From the NCBI GenBank assembly GCA_017504335.1, contig JAFVRI010000137.1:1-11672 (forward strand): a stretch of 11,672 nucleotides of DNA. The letters run 5' to 3'. This DNA comes from Clostridia bacterium (GTDB lineage Bacteria; Bacillota; Clostridia; Oscillospirales; CAG-272). How positions within the stretch are numbered: position 1 is the first letter of the stretch; the number at the start of each line of letters is the position of its first letter. The position numbers and the translations under genes were made by a program. Of this stretch, positions 1 to 5,910 are shown one piece after another. The notes under the pieces were generated by a model, which was not told the origin of the DNA, ran no database searches, and worked only from the letters and a program-made list of their open reading frames with translations.

Positions 1-839
1 CCGCGGAAGTTGTAGAAGATCACGCTGTCGCCGTCCTCTATCGTTCCGACGGGCTTGCCATCCTCGGCAATGACGAAGGGGGGGAGATCCTGGTCAATGA
101 CCTTCAGCTCCTCGCGGTAGGTCTTGACAGCCTCCGCTGCGGAAGCGAACTGACGGCCCTCACCCAGTACATGGGTCTGCCATCCGCGGTCAACCATCGA
201 CCAATCTGCCTCATAACGGTCCATGGTGATCTTCATGCGTCCGCCGCCCGAAGCGATCTTAATGTCGAAGCTTGCGTCACGCAGATCGGCGATGAATGCC
301 TCAAAGGGATCGATATATTCCAGTGCGCTGGTCTCACCCACGTCACGTCCGTCGATGAGGATGTGAATGCGGACACGGGAAATACCCTCTTCCTTGGCAC
401 GAAGGATCATTGCCTTCAGGTGATCAATGTGAGAATGAACGTTTCCGTCGGAGAAAAGTCCGAGAAAATGCAGGGTGCTTGCGTTGCTCTTGACATTGGA
501 AACAATGGTCTGCCAGGTCTCGGAAGCGAACATCTTGCCGCTTTCGATGGACTGAGATACCAGCTTGGCGCCCTGAGCGAATACCTGACCGGCACCCAAC
601 GCGTTGTGGCCGACCTCGGAGTTACCCATATCGTCGTCCGAAGGAAGTCCTACGGCGGTTCCGTGTGCCTTCAGCTTTACCATGGGGTACTTTGCCATCA
701 GCATGTCCAGCGTAGGTGTATAAGCGCCTGCTACCGCATTGGCAACCGTATCGGGGGCAAGGCCGACACCGTCCATGACAATGGTCAGGACAGGACCCTT
801 GACACCGTCAAAATTTGAGAGTTTCTTTAATTGAGCCAT
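1..839 (-). CDS. gpmI: 2,3-bisphosphoglycerate-independent phosphoglycerate mutase, N-terminal 279 residues (cut by window edge)
   Basis: Catalyses interconversion of 3-phosphoglycerate and 2-phosphoglycerate in glycolysis and gluconeogenesis, a cytosolic metal-dependent enzyme of the alkaline phosphatase superfamily. The minus strand reads MAQLKKLSNFDGVKGPVLTI from an ATG at 839-837 and stays open to the left edge. Family signatures seen: the first metal ligand in VMDGVG (D23), the phosphoserine loop DDMGNSEVGHNALGAGQ with the catalytic Ser near residue 74, then FSDGNVHSHIDHL and the IDGRD motif, and GGRMKITMDRYEADW. The rest (second metal site and C terminus) lies outside the window; the family is usually about 510-550 residues. 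A GGAGG lies six bases before the start and a consensus promoter precedes it, so the gene is probably transcribed alone or first in its unit. The family call is firm; intactness of the C-terminal half cannot be judged. Confidence 0.96.
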   Translation of the reverse strand, partial: MAQLKKLSNFDGVKGPVLTIVMDGVGLAPDTVANAVAGAYTPTLDMLMAKYPMVKLKAHGTAVGLPSDDDMGNSEVGHNALGAGQVFAQGAKLVSQSIESGKMFASETWQTIVSNVKSNASTLHFLGLFSDGNVHSHIDHLKAMILRAKEEGISRVRIHILIDGRDVGETSALEYIDPFEAFIADLRDASFDIKIASGGGRMKITMDRYEADWSMVDRGWQTHVLGEGRQFASAAEAVKTYREELKVIDQDLPPFVIAEDGKPVGTIEDGDSVIFYNFR

Positions 840-845
840 TATAAA

Positions 846-850
846 CCTCC
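846..850 (-). promoter_or_regulatory. Ribosome binding site of gpmI
   Basis: GGAGG on the minus strand, six bases before the ATG at 839. It is a full-strength Shine-Dalgarno and fixes the gpmI start. Confidence 0.85.
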
Positions 851-876
851 AAAAAATAAATCATTCAATCCTGTAT

Positions 877-905
877 AGTATACCGCAAAACGGGTTGATT
901 TTCAA
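877..905 (-). promoter_or_regulatory. Sigma-A type promoter of gpmI
   Basis: On the minus strand a -35 TTGAAA (905-900) and a -10 TATACT (882-877) are separated by exactly 17 bases. The start would fall near 870, giving a leader of about 30 bases. It lies between the stop of the upstream membrane glycosyltransferase gene and gpmI, so gpmI does not depend on read-through. Confidence 0.85.
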
Positions 906-926
906 GAGTTTTTTCAAAAAAACATC

Positions 927-2444
927 TTAAGAGCGCCGAACAAATTTGTAAACATCCCGATCCGCATCCATAATGATTTCGTCATGTGTCTTGGAAAGCT
1001 CGGCACGCAACTGATGTGCCAGAATCTCTTCGGATTCGGTCTGCAGATGCTCCTCGTAGAAGAAGACAAGCTCGCAGTTCTTCATGGAATCCATAATTCC
1101 TTGCGGATCCCTGAAATAATCGGCATTGCCTAGTAGGGTGATTCCCTCCATGGAGCGAGAACGATTTTCCGATAAATAGTAACGCCAACCATCCACACAG
1201 TTGATGGTGCAGTAGATGATAGCATCCTCTCGGTTTACAATTTCGGGCTGCTCCATAAGCATGTCGGCTACCTGCTCAAAGGGCTCGTATTCGGTCTGCT
1301 CCTCAACAATGACCTGAATCGTGTAATTCGGGATCAAAATCAGAACGGAAAGAAGCAGAGCAAGCAGATTGGGAGTCCACCTTGGAGAAGCGATTTTTTG
1401 GGACAGCCAATCGATGAAATCCGAAAGCGCGAATCCGTAAAATAGAATCAGGAAGGGGAAGATTGAGAAGAAATACCGATACACCCATGTGGAGGATCGA
1501 GGCGCAATATTGCAATACACCAGAATGGAAAGCACCAAGATCAAGGGGATCGCCAGAAACAGAACTCTTGTGTAATGCTCAGGCTCCCAAAGGGAGTCGG
1601 CATTTTCTCGCCTGTAGCGGCGAACCGATCGGATCCAGAACCAAACCGTCAGGATCAGAAGAAGGGGCGCCAGTACGTAGGAATTCAGGGGCATTGCTTT
1701 GAAGAAATGCAAATAAGAAAGGAACGAGGGAGTAGGAGGCCAAAAATCAAGCATGGCGGAGGAAATGGTTTCCAGATGCAAAACAACCCACGGAAGCTCC
1801 AAAAGGCATGCGATTCCATATTCCAGAAAAAAGGTTTTCGGCTGTCTCCTTTTACAGGCAAGAATCAAATCGGACAGAAACAGGAAGGCACAGAGAAGCG
1901 CACCAAAATAGTGGGTCATGGAAACCGAAAGAACCCCAAGAAAAAAGAAGATCCGATTTCCGAGAGAGGGGCGCTTCAGCTTTCTCACATACGCAAATGC
2001 CGTAAGAGAGGAGACGAAGAGATAGAGACCGTAGGCGCGGAACGAAAAGGCGCATTCAATGGCGACATAAGGGGAAAGCGCACAGAGAATTGCCGTGATC
2101 ACACCGACCCTTTTTCCGTACAGCTCCTTGGCGGCCAAGCCCAAAAAGCAGGATGAAGTCGAAACGAAAAGAAGGGAAGGCAGGCGCAACCAAAATGTTC
2201 CGAAGGGGGCGATCTTCAACCAAAGGAAAGAAAGAATGCCCCACAGAGGAGGATTCAGATCTACCTCCAGAATCGTTTTCATGGAATCCATAAAGGTTCG
2301 ATCCCAAGAAAAGAACAACTGGTAAATATCGTCATGCCAAAGAGATCTTGAAGCGGAAAGACACGCGAGAAACAGGAAATTCAACGCGGCAATCAGCGCA
2401 AGAGAGATCCCAAAGGAATGGCGCTTGAAAAAATGAGATTTCAT
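927..2444 (-). CDS. GT39/ArnT-like polytopic membrane glycosyltransferase (GT-C fold)
   Basis: Predicted to transfer a sugar from a polyprenyl-phosphate donor to an acceptor on the outer face of the cytoplasmic membrane; the acceptor is unknown. The 505 residues contain many hydrophobic segments from residue 11 to about 375, then a soluble tail of about 120 residues. Family landmarks: LWHDD at residues 35-39 (the acidic pair of the first outer loop, expected catalytic), DLNPPLWGIL near 62-71 followed by FWLRLPSLLF (the common PPLY...RLPS pattern of GT39/PMT_2 proteins), and SFRAYGLYLF near 134-143, resembling the QEARMYAL segment. The ATG at 2444 keeps the first membrane helix; its ribosome site is poor (GGTAG), so expression may be low. 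An extended -10 promoter lies upstream. The next gene on this strand, gpmI, has its own promoter. Substrate (wall polymer, lipid or protein) is not decidable here. Confidence 0.85.
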   Translation of the reverse strand: MKSHFFKRHSFGISLALIAALNFLFLACLSASRSLWHDDIYQLFFSWDRTFMDSMKTILEVDLNPPLWGILSFLWLKIAPFGTFWLRLPSLLFVSTSSCFLGLAAKELYGKRVGVITAILCALSPYVAIECAFSFRAYGLYLFVSSLTAFAYVRKLKRPSLGNRIFFFLGVLSVSMTHYFGALLCAFLFLSDLILACKRRQPKTFFLEYGIACLLELPWVVLHLETISSAMLDFWPPTPSFLSYLHFFKAMPLNSYVLAPLLLILTVWFWIRSVRRYRRENADSLWEPEHYTRVLFLAIPLILVLSILVYCNIAPRSSTWVYRYFFSIFPFLILFYGFALSDFIDWLSQKIASPRWTPNLLALLLSVLILIPNYTIQVIVEEQTEYEPFEQVADMLMEQPEIVNREDAIIYCTINCVDGWRYYLSENRSRSMEGITLLGNADYFRDPQGIMDSMKNCELVFFYEEHLQTESEEILAHQLRAELSKTHDEIIMDADRDVYKFVRRS

Positions 2445-2486
2445 ATCAAACTACCGTTTCTTTATACTGAACATAATTCAAACATT

Positions 2487-2515
2487 ATTATATCATAATT
2501 GATAGAAGAATACAA
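2487..2515 (-). promoter_or_regulatory. Extended -10 promoter of the membrane glycosyltransferase gene
   Basis: On the minus strand -35 TTGTAT (2515-2510), 17-base spacer, and a perfect TATAAT (2492-2487) preceded by TGA, making an extended -10 (TGATATAAT). The predicted start near 2480 leaves a leader of about 35 bases before the ATG at 2444. Confidence 0.8.
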
Positions 2516-2793
2516 GGCATTTTTGAAAAGTATTTGTTTTTACCTGTCGAAGGAAAAAATATTTTTGCGAAAATAAATATTAAAATACAATTCTTTTAAA
2601 AGGAGAAATCCATTTTTTATAATATAATAAAACATCACATTCAATTCTTGAGAATATATCGATAACAAAAGTATGTTATTGTAAAATTATAATTAAACAA
2701 CACAAAACGGACAAAAGAATTATATAAAAAATCATCACAAAACAAGGGGGAAATGCGTGCCCCTTTTACATGGAAAAATAATCTCAAAAAAGT
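2516..2793. other. AT-rich divergent intergenic spacer, no gene seen
   Basis: This lies in a 432-base gap (2445-2876) between divergently transcribed genes. Apart from the promoters at its two ends it holds only AT-rich sequence. Seen within it: a small inverted repeat ATAACA-N6-TGTTAT at 2662-2679, an isolated TATAAT at 2688-2693 without a correctly spaced -35, and AAGGGG/CCCCTT (2745-2764) as a weak hairpin. No open frame with a credible ribosome site and protein-like composition was found. Confidence 0.6.
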
Positions 2794-2822
2794 TTGGCAC
2801 TCCCCTTGAATTTTTGTGCCAA
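2794..2822. promoter_or_regulatory. Palindrome TTGGCAC-N15-GTGCCAA over the mrp promoter (possible operator)
   Basis: TTGGCAC (2794-2800) and GTGCCAA (2816-2822) are perfect inverted repeats. They flank the -35 element TTGAAT (2806-2811) and reach to within six bases of the -10, so a protein bound here should block RNA polymerase. The left half continues as TTGGCACTC, close to the HrcA operator CIRCE half TTAGCACTC, but the centre is two bases longer than in CIRCE (15 instead of 13 between the seven-base halves) and the right half lacks the GA. The regulator is inferred, not shown. Confidence 0.5.
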
Positions 2823-2834
2823 TGGGTGTATAAT
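2806..2834 (+). promoter_or_regulatory. Sigma-A promoter of the mrp-dusB unit
   Basis: -35 TTGAAT (2806-2811), 17-base spacer, -10 TATAAT (2829-2834). Predicted start near 2841 with a leader of about 36 bases. Because the promoter lies downstream of the ATG-less upstream extension of the reading frame, it supports translation from the ATG at 2877. Confidence 0.85.
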
Positions 2835-2860
2835 AAGATACATCACTTAGATGACCAAAG

Positions 2861-2866
2861 AAAGGA
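2861..2866 (+). promoter_or_regulatory. Ribosome binding site deciding the mrp start
   Basis: AAAGGA ends ten bases before the ATG at 2877. The reading frame is open back to an ATG at 2757, but that ATG lies upstream of the promoter and its extension looks non-coding, so this site selects the shorter protein. Confidence 0.7.
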
Positions 2867-2876
2867 TGTAAGTAAA

Positions 2877-3710
2877 ATGGCAGAAGAATGTACCCACAAC
2901 TGTTCCACCTGTTCATCGAATTGCGACTCCCGTGAGAAGCAAAGCCTTCTCGAGCAGCCCCATGCGCTGAGCAGTGTCAAGCATATCATCGCCGTTGTCA
3001 GCGGCAAGGGAGGCGTAGGAAAATCCCTCGTGACCTCCATGCTGGCAGTGAATATGCAGCGTCTTGGCTACAAGACCGCAATCCTGGATGCCGACGTAAC
3101 CGGACCCTCCATCCCGAAGGCATTTGGCTTGAAGGCGGGCGTGGAAGGAGACGATCACGGCATGATCCCTCCCACAACCACCTCGGGAATTGACATCATG
3201 TCGATCAACCTGATGCTGGAGGATGAGACCCGTCCCGTGGTTTGGCGCGGACCCGTTATTGCGGGTGCGGTCAAGCAGTTCTGGACCGATACCATCTGGA
3301 AGGATATCGACTATATGTTCATCGATTGCCCTCCCGGAACGGGCGATGTGCCCCTGACCGTATTCCAATCCATTCCGATCGACGGAATTGTCATTGTCAG
3401 CACGCCTCAGGATCTGGTTTCCATGATCGTTTCCAAGGCAGCCAACATGGCACAGATGATGGATATTCCCGTATACGGTCTTGTGGAGAACATGAGCTAC
3501 GTGAAGTGCCCTGATTGCGGCAAGGAGCTGAAGATCTTTGGCGACAGCCACATCGATGAGATTGCCGAGAAGTTCGGATATGATCTGTTGGCGCAGATCC
3601 CCGTGGATCCCAAGCTGACCGCGCTGGTGGATAAGGGCTGGATCGAAATGATGAACAACGACTATATGGATAAGGCGGCAGAAATTCTGGTCAGAAGAAC
3701 CACGAAGTAA
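2877..3710 (+). CDS. mrp: Mrp/NBP35-family iron-sulfur cluster carrier P-loop ATPase
   Basis: Cytosolic ATPase (ApbC/Mrp/NBP35, ParA-MinD superfamily) that holds and delivers Fe-S clusters to apoproteins. The 277 residues begin with a Cys-rich tail, C5-X3-C9-X2-C12-X3-C16, typical of clostridial members. Then come the deviant Walker A SGKGGVGKS (42-50), the DADVTGPS switch (71-78), Walker B-like IDCPPGTGD (149-157), STPQD, and the cluster-binding CPDC (C211, C214) that bridges the homodimer. All key residues are present. The start at 2877 is chosen because the AAAGGA and the TTGAAT/TATAAT promoter lie between it and the earlier in-frame ATG. The dusB ATG follows 22 bases after the stop without a terminator, so the two are probably co-transcribed. 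The palindrome over the promoter suggests regulation. Confidence 0.95.
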   Translation: MAEECTHNCSTCSSNCDSREKQSLLEQPHALSSVKHIIAVVSGKGGVGKSLVTSMLAVNMQRLGYKTAILDADVTGPSIPKAFGLKAGVEGDDHGMIPPTTTSGIDIMSINLMLEDETRPVVWRGPVIAGAVKQFWTDTIWKDIDYMFIDCPPGTGDVPLTVFQSIPIDGIVIVSTPQDLVSMIVSKAANMAQMMDIPVYGLVENMSYVKCPDCGKELKIFGDSHIDEIAEKFGYDLLAQIPVDPKLTALVDKGWIEMMNNDYMDKAAEILVRRTTK

Positions 3711-3722
3711 GCCTCCCTCCTT

Positions 3723-3726
3723 GGAG
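3723..3726 (+). promoter_or_regulatory. Ribosome binding site deciding the dusB start
   Basis: GGAG ends six bases before the ATG at 3733. An in-frame TTG at 3721 overlaps this site and cannot use it, so the ATG is the start. Confidence 0.75.
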
Positions 3727-3732
3727 ACGAAC

Positions 3733-4740
3733 ATGAGGATTGGAAGCCTTGAAATTCCATACGGATTGACCCTCGCCCCTATGGCGGGGGTCACAGACCG
3801 TACCTTTCGTGTGCTTTGCCGTCGATATGGGGCAGAGTATACCGTCAGCGAAATGGTTTCTGCCAAGGCTCTTTGCTATGAGCAGCGGGGGAGAAAAAAT
3901 GCCCCGAGTGCCAGCGCGCCGTTGGCGGCGATCGGCAAGGATGAGGCACCCATGGCGGTGCAGATCTTCGGGCATGAGCCCGAGTTTATGGCGGAAGCGG
4001 CAAAAATGCTGGTGTCGTGCGAATATCGCGGATGCGTCAGCGAGATCCCACCTGCCGCCATTGATATCAATATGGGTTGTCCCGTTCGAAAAATCGCGGG
4101 AAACGGAGAGGGAAGTGCCCTCATGAAGGATCCCTTGCTGGCGGGAAAAATCGTGGAAGCGGTGGTGCGTGCGGTGTCGGTTCCCGTCACCGTCAAGATC
4201 CGCGCGGGATGGGATTCGGAGTCGGTCAACGCGCCCGAAATGGCGAAAATTCTGGAGTCCGCGGGGGCTTCGGCAATTTTTGTGCATGCAAGAACCCGAG
4301 AGCAGATGTACACACCGGGGATCGATCTCTCGGTGATCGAGCGGGTGAAGACATCGGTGTCGGTTCCCGTGATCGGAAACGGCGATATTTACAGCGCCGC
4401 CGATGCCTGCGCAATGGTGGAAAAAACCGGATGCGACGGTGTCATGATCGGAAGAGGTGCCATGGGAAACCCATGGATCTTTGCCGAATGTAGGGCAATG
4501 GCGGAGGGAAACGCGTACGAAACACCCTCTGTTTCGGAGCGTATGGCGGTCGCCCGTGAGCATCTTTTTGGGATGATCTCCCACAAGGGGGAACGGGTAG
4601 GACTTGCCGAAGCAAAAAAACATATGGCTTGGTACCTTCACGGAATCCGCGGAGCGGCAAGCGCTCGCACGGAAATTATGAATTCCCGTACCGCCGAGGA
4701 GATCGTCTGCGTTTTGGAGCGGCTGGCTCGTGAAGAATAA
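3733..4740 (+). CDS. dusB: tRNA-dihydrouridine synthase, DusB type
   Basis: FMN- and NADPH-dependent enzyme that reduces selected uridines in the tRNA D-loop to dihydrouridine. The 335-residue length fits the family. Motifs in order: APMAGVTD (15-22, FMN binding), SEMVSAKAL, the catalytic segment DINMGCPV with the proton-donor Cys at 116, VKIRAGWD, the HARTREQMYTPGID flavin/tRNA segment, IGNGDI, GVMIGRGAMGNPWIF (phosphate binding), and the C-terminal helical-domain signature EAKKHMAWYLHGIRGA. One oddity is an extended loop before the catalytic strand, around residues 94-107, with two extra Cys (C96 and C101). It sits 22 bases after mrp and ends directly at an intrinsic terminator, so it is the last gene of the unit. 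Pairing with mrp may simply be co-expression of housekeeping genes. Confidence 0.92.
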   Translation: MRIGSLEIPYGLTLAPMAGVTDRTFRVLCRRYGAEYTVSEMVSAKALCYEQRGRKNAPSASAPLAAIGKDEAPMAVQIFGHEPEFMAEAAKMLVSCEYRGCVSEIPPAAIDINMGCPVRKIAGNGEGSALMKDPLLAGKIVEAVVRAVSVPVTVKIRAGWDSESVNAPEMAKILESAGASAIFVHARTREQMYTPGIDLSVIERVKTSVSVPVIGNGDIYSAADACAMVEKTGCDGVMIGRGAMGNPWIFAECRAMAEGNAYETPSVSERMAVAREHLFGMISHKGERVGLAEAKKHMAWYLHGIRGAASARTEIMNSRTAEEIVCVLERLAREE

Positions 4741-4765
4741 AAAAAGGCTCTCGGAGCCTTTTTTT
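4741..4765 (+). terminator. Intrinsic terminator of mrp-dusB
   Basis: GGCTC (4746-4750), loop TCG, GAGCC (4754-4758), extended by an A-run pairing with the T-run at 4759-4765. It starts immediately after the dusB stop. The A-run makes it usable in both directions. Confidence 0.9.
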
Positions 4766-4779
4766 ATTTGCGAAAAATC

Positions 4780-4808
4780 TTGACAAATGCATGAAAAAAT
4801 GATAAAAT
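4780..4808 (+). promoter_or_regulatory. Sigma-A promoter of the AraC-family gene
   Basis: Consensus -35 TTGACA (4780-4785), 17-base spacer, -10 TAAAAT (4803-4808). Predicted start near 4815, leaving a leader of about 40 bases. The AraC gene is therefore independent of the upstream operon. Confidence 0.88.
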
Positions 4809-4853
4809 ATAGGTGAAAAATGCAAGAAAAGTGATAAAAAGAGAAGGTGAAGC

Positions 4854-5732
4854 ATGAAAGTATTTGACGATTTCGGAGAAGGATTGCACATTGAGTACGG
4901 CTCGGCTGTGACCTCCAAGTGGCAGGATATGACCATCTTCCATATGCACCCCCAGTACGAGCTGCTTTTGGTGTGGGAAAACACCCTGAACACCACTATA
5001 ATCAACGGAAAAAGCATTGAGATCCATCACCCCATGGCGATCCTGACCGCCCCCTTTGCCATGCATCATACATACTTCCGCGAAGCGAAAGGCCCGAAGG
5101 TGGAGCGGTGCGTGCTGTATTTTGACGATGCGTTTTTGGAATCCTTCGGTGTCCATAAGCCCCCCGTTGCCGAGCTGCTCGGAAACGCCAATGCGGTGAT
5201 CCTGAACATCAGTGGGTTGGAGAAAAAGATCCGGCAAATGGTTTTGATGCTGACCGAAGGAGAGGGGAAATATGGGACACGCGGAAATGCTGCCAACGAA
5301 ATACAAAATATTTTGACCCTTGCCATGATCCGATGCCTGTACGATCACTCGGAAAAGGGACAGTCAAGAGTGCGGATCAGCGAAAAAAATTATATTATTG
5401 ACGTGATGGAATACATCGCTCTGCACCTGAATGAGGATCTGACGATTCCGAGGATTGCCGAGCAGTTCTTTATCAGCCGTGATAAGCTCTGTCGGGATTT
5501 TCGCCGACACGTGCAGATGAATGTGGGGGACTTTATTTCTACCGCCCGATTGAATCTGGCGAAGAAATACCTGATGGAAAATAAGCTGACCATTCGGGAG
5601 ATCTCCACCCGCTGCGGATTTGAAAATGACGTGTATTTTTATTCGTTTTTTAAGCGTCATGAAGGGTGTACTCCAAAGGAGTTTTCTAAGAGAAAATATG
5701 AGGAGCATCTGGCACGACATCAAAATAACTAA
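4854..5732 (+). CDS. AraC-family transcriptional regulator with N-terminal cupin sensor domain
   Basis: A 292-residue DNA-binding regulator. Residues 1 to about 165 form a cupin-like ligand domain, with the typical FHMHPQYELLLV strand at 29-40 and HHPMAILTAPFAMHHTYF further on. Residues about 183-283 are the double helix-turn-helix: LTIPRIAEQFFISRDKLCRDF (first HTH, about 196-216), then LTIREISTRCGFENDVYFYSFF and the closing GCTPKEF, the canonical AraC C-terminal signature. The start has an AAGGTG ribosome site with good spacing. It lies upstream of, and in the same direction as, a solute-binding lipoprotein gene. Regulators of this build next to sugar-binding proteins usually control carbohydrate uptake, so that lipoprotein is the likeliest target; this is inference. 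No clear terminator follows the gene. Confidence 0.92.
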   Translation: MKVFDDFGEGLHIEYGSAVTSKWQDMTIFHMHPQYELLLVWENTLNTTIINGKSIEIHHPMAILTAPFAMHHTYFREAKGPKVERCVLYFDDAFLESFGVHKPPVAELLGNANAVILNISGLEKKIRQMVLMLTEGEGKYGTRGNAANEIQNILTLAMIRCLYDHSEKGQSRVRISEKNYIIDVMEYIALHLNEDLTIPRIAEQFFISRDKLCRDFRRHVQMNVGDFISTARLNLAKKYLMENKLTIREISTRCGFENDVYFYSFFKRHEGCTPKEFSKRKYEEHLARHQNN

Positions 5733-5733
5733 A

Positions 5734-5755
5734 TTGTAAACAAATTTTTTGTAAA
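5734..5755. repeat. Two direct TTGTAAA sites between the AraC gene and the lipoprotein gene
   Basis: TTGTAAA occurs at 5734-5740 and again at 5749-5755, 15 bases apart start to start. AraC-type proteins often bind direct half-sites, and this pair lies about 100 bases upstream of the lipoprotein -10. The sequence is AT-rich, so chance is a real alternative. Confidence 0.25.
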
Positions 5756-5855
5756 AAATGATATGAACATCAAAAAGTGAAAGTGCGTTAAGTAAAAAAA
5801 TGAGTTTTTTGGATTCTTTTTGCCCAATAATTTGATTCCCATATAGGGACGTTTA

Positions 5856-5864
5856 TGTTAAAAT
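5856..5864 (+). promoter_or_regulatory. Extended -10 promoter of the lipoprotein gene
   Basis: TGTTAAAAT is an extended -10 (TGN plus TAAAAT). No good -35 lies 17 bases upstream; TTGATT at 5832-5837 is too far for this -10. A weak -35 with an extended -10 fits an activator-dependent promoter, which agrees with the AraC gene next door. The short palindrome TCCC-ATATA-GGGA at 5837-5849 lies where the activator or polymerase would contact. Confidence 0.55.
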
Positions 5865-5910
5865 ATATGTACCAATGCATCTTTGCATATAGAATGAAAG
5901 GAGAAAAAGA

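Noticed and set aside
171..818. Plus-strand 215-residue open frame
   Set aside because: Antisense shadow of gpmI: the minus strand reads a full phosphoglycerate mutase with its own promoter and ribosome site over the same bases.
1575..2156. Plus-strand 193-residue open frame, very rich in Lys/Arg/Gly
   Set aside because: Antisense of the membrane glycosyltransferase. The composition is what reversed hydrophobic codons give, and it has no ribosome site.
2754..2810. Tiny frame ATGCGTGCC... (18 codons) after AAGGGGG
   Set aside because: The ribosome site is only two bases from the ATG and the frame lies upstream of and across the mrp promoter. It is more likely part of a weak hairpin in the spacer.
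2757..2876. 40-residue N-terminal extension of Mrp
   Set aside because: It is upstream of the TTGAAT/TATAAT promoter, unlike Mrp N termini, and a proper ribosome site precedes the ATG at 2877.
2913..3866. Minus-strand 317-residue open frame
   Set aside because: Antisense shadow of mrp and the start of dusB, rich in His/Arg/Gly, with no family signature.
3691..4641. Minus-strand 316-residue open frame
   Set aside because: Antisense shadow of dusB, whose motifs are complete on the plus strand.
5734..5760. AT-rich TTTTTTGTAAAAAA as terminator of the AraC gene
   Set aside because: The stem would be pure A-T with no GC clamp, so it is not a credible intrinsic terminator.
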